Shown in pieces: positions 1 through 12,800 of a stretch of 64,000 nt of DNA. Both the position numbers and the translations under genes were made by a program. Below the pieces are notes generated by a model. It ran no database searches. It worked only from the letters and a program-made list of their open reading frames with translations, and was not told the origin of the DNA. The stretch is from Patagioenas fasciata (taxonomy: Eukaryota; Chordata; Aves; Columbiformes; Columbidae): positions 40,683,501 to 40,747,500 of the forward strand of contig NC_092526.1 in NCBI RefSeq assembly GCF_037038585.1, in the 5' to 3' direction. Position 1 is the stretch's first letter; every line of letters starts with the position of its first letter.

Positions 1-54
1 TGAAGATGAAGGGGGAAACCTGCATCTTAATGGTGACAAAGCTACTCTGTGGTA
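1..54 (+). CDS. HYCC2: Probable C-terminal coding tail of HYCC2 (FAM126B), partial
   Basis: One frame reads an acidic, hydrophilic tail (EDEGGNLHLNGDKATLW) that ends at a TAA at 52-54. The next 3.1 kb on this strand contains no credible exon and ends in two poly(A) signals, as expected for a last exon followed by a long 3' UTR. The identity is inferred from synteny: in human, HYCC2 lies on the same strand immediately upstream of ORC2, with its 3' end facing the ORC2 promoter. The bases GTAAGG at 51-56 could instead be a splice donor, in which case a short last exon remains unfound. HYCC2 belongs to the hyccin family, which scaffolds the PI4KA-TTC7 complex at the plasma membrane. I could not check the tail against the family. 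Confidence 0.4.
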
Positions 55-3000
55 AGGTGACCCCAACTCTCCCCCTTTTTGTCTCCAGATGCTATGTGGT
101 TTGTTTGACTTCTTTAATGAAGATTCTTAGTGTTCTTGGAAAATTTTCCTCAATATTTAATGTATAACATGTTCAGAGAATTCTATTTTGAAAAAAAAAA
201 ACACCCTAATTTTGGAATAGATAATTCTATGCTATGACTGTATTTTAACCTGACGGTTTAAACTCGTCCTATTTTATCCTGAACCAATGGGTAGCTCTTT
301 CAAGCGTTCAGCATTTTAGCTTCGCTCACAAACTAGACATTTTTGTTTGTCTTGGCTTACAAATCTAAATTAATTGGAAGACGCAAGAATACCTTTTTGA
401 GTAAAATCACCAAAACGCAGCAGTACAGACTGGGTACTGGACTCATCGTCCTGGAGGAGGCGTGGGAAACAGAACGGGACGTGTTTGAATGAAACGTATG
501 TACTGCACACAAAACAAACAGATGTTTCTGACCGTAGTAAATCTTAATCATCTCATCCTTAAATTCTGCAATTCTCTCCTTGCCAGAGATATCGCTACCT
601 TGGCACGTTTCGTATACCATTAAAACCGTTAGCTGGGTCTCATTTGTAACAACCGTTTACATCAGAGGAATAGTTTGCATCAGAAAAGTAAACGTGCCCC
701 TTTGGAAATGTATTTAAATTTCTTGTTTAGGATAATTGCAGGACTAAAGTTGCAAAATATTACTCTTCCATGGTAAGCAAGGAAGCCAGATCCTCTGTAC
801 TTGCATTGCATTCTTGATTTGTAGCAAGATGTTCAATATTTTATGTTTTCTTCAGTATTTTAAATGCTCTTCTAGCACATGCGCCTTAATCTCTCTTGAT
901 TGTTTCTTAGTTTGTTCTCTCACTGGCGCTCCTTGGCTGTGGAAATGTTTTGTGTGGGTGATCCCGGGTAGCAGCTCGCGACCCGGGTGTTGTGTTAGCG
1001 ACGTGTATCGGTCTGTCAAAACGTGCGCATTGTGACCAGCAAACAGCCAAGAGCTCCCCTGGCTGGGGATGGACACCGGTGAGCAGCTGGGCTTGGCACA
1101 GCGTGGGTTTGGCAAGACCGATACAGGTAAGGATTTCCACGCAGTCATGGTGAAATTTGTTGCAAGAGGTAATAGATGGTGGAACAAGATTTCGAAAGAG
1201 GACAGCTGGCTGTTTCAGATCAACTCACCTGCTGAGTTGGGCGAGTGCCAAGGGCTGTGATGTTAGGAGTTCAGAAGCAAGCCGGACAAGTCCAAGGGTA
1301 CATTACAACTTCCAGAAATTGATTTAGTCAAATTCTGTCCCACGTTATTTGTCTGTATTTGCGATTGAAGGAAAAAAAAAATCGCCATTTTTGCTTCCAT
1401 TCTTTTATTTCTTTTTCTCTACGCCACCCTCCTCCCCTGTGTGTCTTTTTTTTTTTTTTCCTGCGTTCATGAGATTTTACCAAAGGGATCAAGTGGATTA
1501 AAAATGGGTCCATAGATTATCCTTCCCATCTGAAGGATGACTGAGCTATTCTTCTGAGGAACTGTTGGTGGGAACAGATGTATAGTAGAACTCTGTGTCT
1601 GTACAGTAAAACCTTGCCCTGCCTTTTAGCTTGTGCATGATGAGCAAAGCGATGAGATCAAGTTTTATTAACCAGTTCCTTGGTTGTGATCTCCCAGTGC
1701 TTCACAGTCGGTGAGATGTCAGCAGTTTAGCGTAGAGTATCTTTGCATTGTGATAGAACTCTTTAAAACAATTCAAATTTAGACTTTTGGAGAGATTATT
1801 AATCGAGTCATGAAAACGTGGTATAGAATTCACGCAGGTTTTTGGTTTCGGAGGGTGAAAAGGAGATTTCTGTTGAGGAGTGTCTCTAATAAAGCGACTC
1901 TGGTGCTTTGTCCTGGAAACTTCCTTACATATCGGTAGTGGATCCTGCGTGCTGGAGTCCTCCTGCTCCCCAGAACTGACCACAAAGAGAAAAAATAGTG
2001 TGAGTGAAGCAACCTTTACCTTTCCTAGAACAAGGAGGACGTGGGAGCAACATGAGTACTGGCTCCTGGCACTGTTCTTTCTCTTGGGCAGTTATTCTTG
2101 TTGTGCTAGACTTTCATGTTATTAGTTTAAGAAAAATGCAAGTAGTGAAAACTTTGTGGCTTATGAGTGTACAGTAGATGTCAGTTACCAATCACTCAGG
2201 ATAAACCGACTTGTCGCAGTATTAATAGATTCCTAGTGCTGGGGTGTCTGTGTTTTGTGTGCCCGTGTTCAATGATTCCTTTGAAACAAGACTTCTTACT
2301 GTTTTCTTGCAGATAGTGAACGCTTTTGGGTGGATATTACTAGCTGGTTATTTAGGGAAAAATACCATAGAATTAAAAACAATCGACTCATTTAACATTT
2401 TTTCCATATCGAAGATTCCAGGAAAAAGCTAATAAAGATTTTTAATAATTAAATCAGATACTCTTAATACGTTTTAGATTTACTGTGGTAGCTTTTATTT
2501 GCTATAAAAGAAACCAACAACTAAATCGAGGTACCCCATGCTGCGTTTTTAAAATTTGTAATTCCTGTACTTCCCAATGAATCTTTTGATCTGTTTTTGT
2601 CGTCGTGAGAAACACAGGATATACCGTCAATTTTACTAGCGAAAAGAAACATCCTGCAAAGGTTAAAAAGATTATTTTCATACTTTTTTCTGTCACACCA
2701 GGTTTGTTTCTCTGAACCGAGGTTTCTGAGGATTTTTACCGCTTTAGCGTTATCTAATCTTATCTCTGTGGCGGAAGGAGCCGGTTGTGAACAGACAGGG
2801 TTGGTGGGGGCAGCCCCTGTTCACCGAGACGGCCCCACGCTCACCGTTCGGTACTGATGAAGGCCTAAACAAGTGGGTTTTGATAACCGTGACCTCTGCT
2901 GTACGATGTCCTTTAAGCTGGGACCAGGGGAATAAGAATATCTTCCTTGTTAGACCTGAAGATGGCAAGTATTGCAGATCATTATTGGTGCATGTAAGCC

Positions 3001-3230
3001 ATTATCCTAACTGTCTTACTGAGCTGGTTAATGCTGTTGACTGTTGTTGAAATGTGAAATGTAGTTACTATTGACTTTGTAAATACCTGCCAGAGATGAA
3101 ATATAATTATTTTAAATCACTGTAAATAAAGATGTATAAAACTTGACACAATCTGCAATGCAGAAAAAAAAAAATTCTCTCTATATATAAATATATAAAG
3201 ATGTTAAATAAATATTGTGCTGTTTCTGAA
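55..3230 (+). other. HYCC2: Long 3' UTR attributed to HYCC2, with two poly(A) signals
   Basis: The stretch is AT-rich with no convincing exon on either strand; the open frames here are short and unlike known proteins. AATAAA hexamers occur at 3125-3130 and 3207-3212, the second followed by a T-rich stretch. The GC-rich ORC2 promoter begins about 80 bases later. I read it as the 3' UTR of the upstream gene. An intron in its first part cannot be excluded. Confidence 0.5.
3207..3212 (+). terminator. Poly(A) signal AATAAA, probable end of HYCC2
   Basis: This canonical hexamer lies in an AT-rich context, with a second AATAAA 82 bases upstream. It is the last signal before base composition switches abruptly to the GC-rich ORC2 promoter. 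Confidence 0.6.
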
Positions 3231-3289
3231 CAGAAATGAGTACTTTCTGATTTGGCTTTATTTTATTATTTTTCCGAAGCGGTGAGGGG

Positions 3290-3830
3290 TCCCTGGCCCG
3301 CACGCTTCCCTCACGGCGGCTTCGCGTCTCCATAGCAACGCCGCCTTCCCGCCCCCGGGTTCCAGCCCTGCTGGCAGCGGAAGTCCTGCCCTCTCGCCGC
3401 TCCCGCCGGCGGGAGGTGAGACGGGAAAGCAGGTCGCGGATTGGCCGGGACGCACGTCAGTCAGGCGCGGCTGAGCCCGCCCCGGTGGCTGTGAGGGAGG
3501 GAGAGCGGTGGAGCCGCTGGTTCTCCGGCCGGTGGGGCCGCCCCCGCCTCCTGCTGCGCCGCAGAGGAGGAGGCAGGAGGCCGAGTGTCGGGCCCGCTGG
3601 AGCGCGGCGAGGCGGAGGACGGTTCTGAGGGGTACCCGGCGGCGCTCGCCATGAGCCAGGCGGGGCGGAGGGAGCGCGCCGCGCTGGAGGTGAAGTTCGT
3701 GCCCGACGAGGAGGTCCTGAAGCACATCGCTGAGGACTCAGGTACGGCCGGCCCGGGGCGGCGCCCACGGAGCGGGCCGGGCAGCCTGGCGCCCCCGGGC
3801 AGGGAGCCTTCTCCGGGCGGCTACGGCCCT
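3290..3830 (+). promoter_or_regulatory. ORC2: CpG-island promoter and first exon of ORC2
   Basis: The segment is very GC- and CpG-rich, in sharp contrast with the AT-rich DNA before it, and has no clear TATA box, as is usual for housekeeping genes. The ORC2 ATG lies inside it and its first splice donor is at 3742. The gap to the upstream poly(A) signal is under 100 bases. Confidence 0.8.
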
Positions 3831-6800
3831 GACCGGGCCTGCGGTGTCAGTGCTGGGCTCCCCAGGTTAAGGACGAGGCGTCACTGGAGAGAGTCCAGCG
3901 GAGGGACACAGAGGTGCTGAGGGGTCCGGAGCATCTTTCTGATCAGGAGAGACTGGGAGATCTGGGGCTGTTAAGCTGGAGAGAAGCTGAGCAGGATGTG
4001 ATCAGTGGGATCAATATCTCAGGGTGGGTGTCAGAGGATGGACCAGACTCTGCTCAGTGGTGCCCAGCGCCAGGGTGAGGGGCAACGGGCACAGACTGAA
4101 ACACAGGAGGCTCCGTCTGAACACGAGGAGAAACTTCTTTGCTGGGAGGTGCCAGAGCCTGGCCCAGGCTGCCCAGAGCGGGTGTGGAGTCTCCTTTGAG
4201 ACATTCATACCCGCTTGGTTTATGGGTACAAACTGGGACACAGGAGGTTCCACTTAAATCTGAGAAGAAATTTATTCCCGGTGAGGGTGGCAGAGCCTGG
4301 CCCAGGCTGCCCAGGGAGTCTCCCTCTCTGCAGACATTCAAACCCGCCTGGACCCACCCTGTGTGATCTGCTCTGGTGACCCTGTGTGTGCAAGGCTGGG
4401 GTTGGGGGATCTCCCTGCAACCCCAAACATGCTGTGCTTCTGTGATTTCTCCCAAACCGTGGAAGCTGGTGTGTGCAAACACAGGGATCTTGTCCTCAGG
4501 GACTGCAGGCACCAGCTTGTGTGGTAAAGAACAGACTGATGGCTTCAGGGTCAGCTGAGCACCAGCGCACAGCCAGCTGTTCTTTTAGCAGGACAGCTTT
4601 TTGACTTTGTTTAGTGATTTACCCAACAGGAACTTGATCTCTAAACGGGGTAGCTGCATACTACTGCAATAGAAACGACAAAATAGCAAGAGGTTAAAGC
4701 TCTTATTGCAATGCTAGGTATTAAAGTACGGAAAGATAAGACTCAGCTGACAGTCACTTTGAAGACATTTGTGAAGAAGCTTGAGGATATTTCCGACGAT
4801 GGAGCTCAGGAAATCCTGGAAGAGAAGAACTATGTTGCTGCACTTGGAATATGTGCCCAAGGTATTAGCGGGGAAAACCTAACACAGCTAGGGCTTCAGG
4901 AGATTTGTGGATTGTCAAGGTTGTACAATGTTGATGAAATTGCTTTTGAGGGCTGACCAGCTCTAGCTGTGTTTGTGGTAACAGGTAGACGAGAGGACAA
5001 TGATTCTAGGATTTTATTATGATGTTTATTTCATAACACCTGCAATATAAAGAGTCCTTTGAGTCAAGTAGTAAATGCTGCATGCCATCCTCCTTGGGTT
5101 GGGATTATATCAGTATTTTTTAAATAGCTACAAGTAACATTTCTTTCCATAGGTTCAATGGGAAATGGGTCAAGTGTAAGTGGTGGTGAAGTTTATTCAT
5201 TCCAGACTCCCAAACGCTCCAGCAAAATGGTAGAACTGGGTATGTTTTCCTCTTTCATTCTTGCTCTGGCTATGGTCTTTTCTTGAGTGCTCTGTTAATG
5301 TGGTTTGTCACTTCCGTTTATTCAAAAGGTATGTTTGCAGTAGTTTTTATCTGGCTCTGAATCAGTCTTCCTCAGAAACAAAAGCACGGGGCTAGGAGAA
5401 AGCAAAGGCGTGGTGGGGGTAAGAAATACAGATGATAAATAAATAAACACATAAGAAAAAGTACAACTTGCTTAATTCTGAGAGAAGGTCTGTGTGTAAG
5501 TGCCAAAGAATGGCAGGGGTTTTATTTGTGTAATTTCTGAGGATCTGACAATAATTCATTACGTAGCAAAGAGTCAAAAAGGCAGTATTAGCTTAGTGTG
5601 TCAGGGCATTTCTCCTGTTCAAAGGGCCTGAGTGTTCTTGCTGGGTGAACTGTGGACTCGGGAGAAGCAAACAGAAGTGGCAGTTCTGGTTCAAATAAGA
5701 TAATTGAGTCCTGTTGTCGCTACGTTTCCTCTTGCTTGAAGAGTCTTTGTGTGCCCAGCACCTTCTGAACTTCATTGGTGTTTAGGACTAAGTGAGCAAG
5801 ACTGAACATTGCTCTGATTTGAAGATGTGTGGTCTCCCAGGGAGCAAAGCATGCTCTGCCATTGCCTCAGCTGTACTCAAAAATTGAATTAACTGAGGAG
5901 TTTAGCCCTTGAAAATGTTTGTTAAGGATTATATTCGCCACTAGGCTTAGGAAAAAAAAAAAAAAAGAAATGGAGTGTCTGATACTCTTCCTGAAATAAC
6001 TGGGAGATTAATGGAGAGTTTCAGGTGTATGGCTCCATGGCTGACCAGCCAGAGCAGGCAGTTTTGTACCTAACATGTGAAACTTCTTCCCTTCCCGCTG
6101 TTTCCCGCAGCCTCTGAATTAGCGCAGACACCAGGACAGATTGTTGCAGCTGGTCACTCCGAGTGCCCTGAGAAGACAGCCAAAACCCCGCAAAGCAGCA
6201 GTAAGTCCTGTCCTGCCTTGGGGATCTGCAGCTGAGTGAATGGGGGTTCTGTTTCTATCTGGATGCCGCAGTGCCAGCTTCTGTCACGCTCGAGTATTCC
6301 CGTCAGCTCACCGTTGTAGATGGAACTGCTTGGTTTGCGTCGCCTCTGGTTCACCTGGGTGTCAGCTCAGGTGAAAACGGGAACTTCTCCCTCCTCTGTT
6401 GCTGAGGCACTTCAGGATTTCCTCTGTGTTCAACAGAAATGCTGGCGCTAGAGAGAGATATGGGCTGAGCGGATGTGCTGAGCACCAAATGGGTAGGATT
6501 GTGCAGGTGTTCATGTGTAAATTCATACTTTATTATACAATATTCAAGCACCCAGTACTGTAGGGAGAAATACGGGTGGGAGAAGTCAGTGCAGGTCAGC
6601 ACTGGCAAGAGCACGTTATGTCGTGCCCAGAAATGCAGTTGGATGTGCTCAGGGAGAGGACATGACCTTGTTTTCCAGGCTCTTCCCTCCTGCTGATGGT
6701 GTCCCAAAGCTGTGCGCAGAATTAAAAGCTGTGTTCTGTGCTAACAATGTTGACTGTGTTCTCTCTTTGCCCGTGAGGAACTAAAGGCTCCCGTCATAGG

Positions 6801-9800
6801 ATTAACCACCCATGGAGCTGATATTTTGGTGCGGTGTACCTCTGAGTAGTGAATGCCTGTTTTTCTAATGGACCATCTTGTGCCGCTCTTGAAAATATGC
6901 AGTGCTCTGAACAATGCTGTTTCTTGCTTTGCAGAACGTCCAGGTTCAAACAAAGCGCAGCAGAGGGTGAGTGATCACTCTGCTTTGCTTGGGGTTTGGT
7001 GGTGGTTTGTTTTGTAGGGATTTTGTTCTTGTTTCTCGTTGTCTTTTTTTCACTTTAAAAACTTGAATTGGCCAGTTGCTACAGCTGTAGAAAGGAAGGA
7101 CCTTGAAAAGCCTTGTCCACAGTACAGATGTTTCTCCTAATCCAGTAACTCAAGTGAGAACCGGAGCTGCCATTAATCAGGACCATGGGATTTAGAGTCA
7201 GTGGGCAAACAGTGGGTTTGACGGCTGAATTAGCACGAGTGGAGACTATTTCCTTGCATCACACAAATGAGGATGTTAGACAGTTCCTTAATACACTGTG
7301 GATCTTGCAGCTTTCCAGTTTCTCATCCAATGAAGAAACAGCCTTAATTGTAAGGAGTGCTGTTAGAACAGGAATTCAAGAATTGTCGTGCTGCTCAGTT
7401 TCTTACTGTAGTGTTGGTTTATAGAAACTAAATGTGATAATGGGAGGGTGGGTGTAAGTTGACATAATCTTTTGTGATGCTGCAGGGAGATACAGCCCAG
7501 GACTGCCAGTTGTGGTTATAAAGAGAGTGCTGTGAAACAGCTGGCTTTCTAAAATGACGTACTGTCATACTAGAAATTCATGCATGGCTTTTCTGTTGTA
7601 AGATTCCAGGATGCAATACGCCTGTAAGAGATGCTGGTTTAGGATGCCATGTTCGCTCCTCAGTTATTTCATGTCCACTTTGGCAGGATTAACAAAAGTG
7701 TTTCCTAAGTACTCTAGACTTAATCTGGTGTCTGAGTCAGGCGTGTGCTTTGCACACAGGTAAGGAAGACATGCCGCTGTGATTTGATGAGCCCAGGCCG
7801 CTTGGGTTCCCTTTGCTGTACTTCTTCTGGGTTTAGTATTCAGAGGGGTTTTCTGTCCTTCTGGCAGCAGTTTTCATAGTGGACTTCCTAATGACATGGA
7901 GTGGGCGGTGTGACGTGGAAGGTGACTGCCTGGGGGAGCTGAAGCATTTCCAGTCTGTCATTGCTTTATTTTGAGTCTTCCTGAGGGGCCAGGATTGGCA
8001 TCTTGGTTGGAGATTTCACACTTTTCTACCTCCATCCTGGGACAGGAGTTGAAAGAATTAAGCCCCTTTTGGAAACTGATCCTGCGCCCCTCTAGCTCTG
8101 AATGGCAAAAAAAGAACTCTCCATACTTACTGCCTCTGCTCTCCATGTTTCTTCTGGTTTGAAATAGCTTGGAAATGTAACCTCATTCTACTCTTTGCTT
8201 GGCAGAGGGCTGTTTTGAGGAAGTATGTGTTTCTTCTACTGCATGTTTTCTCTTTGCTGTTACAGAGTAAAAAGAAAGAATTTGTGTCTACCACCCCTTA
8301 CAGACTCCGGAAGAGGCTAGCAGGTAAAGCTGAACCTTTGCAGTCTGCTCCCACAGTGAGACACGGTGTTTGGAGGAGAGGTTCTCCTGGTGGGCTTCTG
8401 CCCATAGCGGCAGCCTGGCTGAAGCAACCCTGCTGAGCGTACAAATGTCTTCAAAGCAGTCCGTGTAGACCTTTCCCTACAACGGATTGATACTTAGGAA
8501 AAGGCTGAAAGGGTTAGAAGCACCAAGTTCAGTACCATGATCAAAAGAGACAAAACTCTCAGTGCTCTAACCTATGCTGACGCTTATGTCTGGCACAATT
8601 GCTTGAACCAAGTCATAAAAATGAGAAATAGGGAATTCCATTGTCCATTCTTAAGTAATTTTTTATGGTAGGATTATGTTTCTTCGTTGGTGTCAAGGAG
8701 CAATCTTTACTAAACAAGAATTTGTGAGCCTGGAACTGGGAAAGAAACAGCAACGTACATTAAGCATTGATTTTACTTTTCTGTGAAATACATTTAGGAA
8801 TCATATGCTTGAAGAACATCTAGAGTCTGTATGTGAGACAGCAAGATGGTGCCAGATGTGTTCTGTGTAAGAAGTCATTGCTAGCTTTTAACCTTAAATT
8901 TATCCTCTAGCTCCAGATCCTGATTTAGAAAGCGAGAGTGAATATTCTGCTTCCTGCTCAGAGGAGGATGAAGACGACCAGAAAGAAGGCAGCGCTGGTT
9001 TATCAGGTCAAAAGACCTCAGCAAAAACTAAGGCTGCGTCTGTGTCTCCTCCCAGAAACACCCTAGCCAAGAAAGTTAAGGAGGACAAGATGGTGAGTAT
9101 GCAGAAAAAGACACCCCGGATATTTAGTGATATTTAGTGACAACAAGCTGTCAGTGACCACACCAAACTGTGGGGAAGAACTCTCGGGTTGGTTTCAAAT
9201 CAGGCGAGCTGGCTTGGCTTGCTGTACATGTGAGCAATCCCCGTGCGATGGGCAGCACGTGTGCCAGTCCAGTCCGTGCCTTCTGCAGCTCTGGAGGGAG
9301 AGGGCCTGGGATGTCCATGGAGAAGGAGATCTGGTACTGAGAAAGGATGAAGAAATTGAACCTTATAGCACCAAAAAAAGCACAGGTGACTTCCTGGCTT
9401 TGTGTTCAGCTTCGTGGTTTGATTTTCTTCCAGCACAAGGGTTCCCCGTGCCCCCTTAGAGCTGTTGCTGTGTTCTGCTGTCTCAGAACCCTTTTTTCTG
9501 TCTCTCTTTTCAGGAAATGACCATCTGACTAGGTTAGCTTTGGCAGAATGCTTCTGTAGAAGCCAGTTTTGCAAATATCTTCTGGCATTTTATTCGACCT
9601 TGCTCTGTGTCTCATATAGGCCATCGTCAGATGTGTTTGTGGGTGCAAAGAGAAAGGGGTGCCTGGATAGCAGGATTGTTGCTGACCTCGCTGTCTGTTT
9701 TTAGAGCAACCTGGTGGAGGAATACTTTGAAGCACACAGCAGTTCCAAAGTGCTCACTTCGGACCGAACGCTCCAGAAGTTGCAGAAAAGAAGACTGAAC

Positions 9801-12800
9801 CAGGTACGTTTCATAGTGAATCACACAACTCCCGCAGTTTTTGATTTCTCTGATGAAGATTTCCTTGGAGCTCTTGTGCCTAGGACTGCTTTTTGCACCC
9901 ATCTGTGTTTTTAAAAGATGGCGTGTATGCTGGTTGTCTGGAATTGCTACCCAGAGAAACATCTGGATTCTTAACAAGTTCTTTCAGAACAGCTCTGGAA
10001 GGAAGTCCAGGCTGGCAGTATCAAATCTGCTGCTGGCTCCAAAGCAGCTGGCGGCCTGGCGGTTCTGTCTCTCAGTGCTGTGTTTGTCTGGTTCATTGCA
10101 GCTGTCTTGGTGTTCTTTCCAGAGTAAACTGTCTTCTACTGCAAGGGAGTGGAAAGCAAAGCTGTTAAAACTGGAGAGAAAGGGAGACCAGTGTAGATTC
10201 GATGTCATTTGGCATGCTACTGTGCTGTTTAAACATTAACATCCCAGCATATTTTTAAAGCTGAATTAATCATTTCATTCTTGATGCATTTGAAATACTA
10301 CTTTTTCTACATTTATCTGTCAGCTGCACATTATTTCCTTTCTGCCGTATTTCTTTTGTAAGCCGATGTTTATGAGCGCTCTCCTGTAGTGACAAAGGCC
10401 TGAGGCGGTGCTAAGCACGTGGATCCTCCTGCGAGCAGGGGTGGGACGCTGGTGTCTCCCTGCCGCTGTGTGGGATCTCAGCGTGGCCATTATTTCAGCA
10501 GTGGTTCTCCTATACTCAGCAGGAAGAGATAAAACAGTGCCGTATCGGTTCAAGTCCTAGTCTGGCTGCCAGTTCCCATAATAAAGTTCCTTAATCTCTG
10601 CTTTGTTTTCTCCAGCAGCAAAACTGTTCTTAGAGGGTCTTCAGCAAAAAAACACCAACTGAGTGCACCAGTGGTGAAAACTGGTCTGCTCCCTAGCTAG
10701 AGAGCACACTAGAGGGGTATTTGTAAAGACTCCAGATATGTCTTGGTTTTTTCTCAGCTCTGAGTGGCATCTTATCTCTTTCTCGACGCAGCAAACACTG
10801 CATGACCTTTTGAAAAAAGCTCCCCTTGCCTATGCTGCTGAAATTAAAGAGCTAAACCAGCAACATGAATCCCTGTTTTCCAAGTGGATGCTGCATTTAC
10901 AGTAAGTATCCGATGAGAATCACCAAAGAAGCCCAGTAAACAGGCACTGCCAGTAAACTTACCCTCATGTCAACAATATCCCGTGGATGAGTTAAGGAGC
11001 GACTTTTTTTTCTTTGCTTGATTGCTTAAATTTAAAGTGTGGTCCTGTTGCAAATGTTAGCAGTATACGTTTTATCTTTCTGGTCAAGATGATGCTTTTC
11101 CTGCTTCTCAAAAATAAAGCAAGCTTTGTGATGCTCTGCCAGGTTCCAGTATAAGTTGGGGACTGACCTATTAGAGAGCAGTGTAGGGGAGAGGGACCTG
11201 GGGGTCCTGGGGACAGCAGGGTGACCATGAGCCAGCACTGGGCCCTTGTGGCCAGGAAGGCCAACGGTACCTGGGGTGGATGAGAAGGGGGTGGTCAGTA
11301 GGTCAGAGAGGTTCTCCTGCCCCTCTGCTCTGCCCTGGGGAGCCCACACCTGGAATATTGTGTCCAGTTGTGGCCCCTCAGTTCCAGAAGGACAGGGAAC
11401 TGCTGGAGAGAGTCCAGCGCAGCCACCAAGATGCTGAAGGGAGTGGAGCATCTCCCGTGTGAGGAAAGGCTGAGGGAGCTGGGGCTCTGGAGCTGGAGAA
11501 GAGGAGACTGAGGGGTGACCTCATTAATGTTTACAGATATATAAAGGGTGAGTGTCAGGAGGATGGAGCCAGGCTCTTCTCGGTGACAACTAGTGACAGG
11601 ACAAGGGGCAATGGGTGCAAACTGGAACACAGGAGGTTCCACTTGAATTTGAGAAGAAACTTGTTCCTGGTGAGGGTGGCAGAGCCTGGCCCAGGCTGCC
11701 CAGGGAGGTTGTGGAGTCTCCTTCTCTGCAGACATTCAAACCCGCCTGGACACCTTCCTGTGGAACCTCAGCTGGGTGTTCCTGCTCCGGTGGGGGAATT
11801 GGACTGAATGACCTTTCGAGGTCCCTTCCAGTCCCTGACATTCTGTGATGTTCTCTTGATGCTTTCCTGCCTCTTTCTCTGTGAAACAATTAGGATAAGA
11901 AAGAGATATGAGAATAGTTTAATTTTGCTTTTTTTTCTTGTAATTGCTGTGATCCATGGTGAACATTAAATATAATCACTGGTGAGGGGGTGAACGTGAA
12001 TGCTAGTTACTCTTTGTTATCTGAAGTTCCAGTTCTAGTCTTGTTCTTGGCCAATACCATTTTCTTCCCATAGATGTTCTGCTAAATTTGTGGGCCTCCG
12101 GCCTGCTAAAGCACTTATTTTACTAGGATGCACATGCCACATTTCAGATTCCTGAGTGTATTTACTGACTTTTCTGCAGCTGGGGTTTCAACATTGTGCT
12201 TTATGGGCTGGGCTCAAAGCGTGATTTGTTGGAGAAGTTTCGTACCTCTGTGCTCCAGGATTCCATTCACCTTGTGGTCAATGGATACTTCCCTAGCATC
12301 ACTGTGAGATCTGTAAGTGTGCAAAAGGCTCGTGGGTTTATCAAATCGTCCCGTGTTACCATTACCTCTAAAGTCTTTCCATGTAAAATATTAAGGAAGG
12401 CTGCTGCATCCTATAGCAGGAGACTTGTGAATGAAGAGCAGTTCCTATCTCTCTTTTAAGAGTTTAAAGAAAGAATTGCAGTAATTCCCATCATTAATAG
12501 ATACTTATCAGTCTAAAACCTCCTTTTATGTCACTATTTTGAAAAGGGGTAGAAATTTTTTGGTTATGTTGGCGGTTCTGGGGATTTGATGGTAAAAATC
12601 AGGTTACCTCCCTCGTGATAATTCAGTTTCAGATGTTCTGTGCTAGGTCCGTCTGTGCCAGAGCCCTTTGGAAGGGACTGCTGTTTTCTTTTCCAGATTC
12701 TCAACTCCATCACAGAGGAGGTACTGGACCATACAGGGACCTTCCACAGCCCCCTTGACCATCTTGAATTCATCATTAAAAGGTTTAAAGAAGGTAAAAT

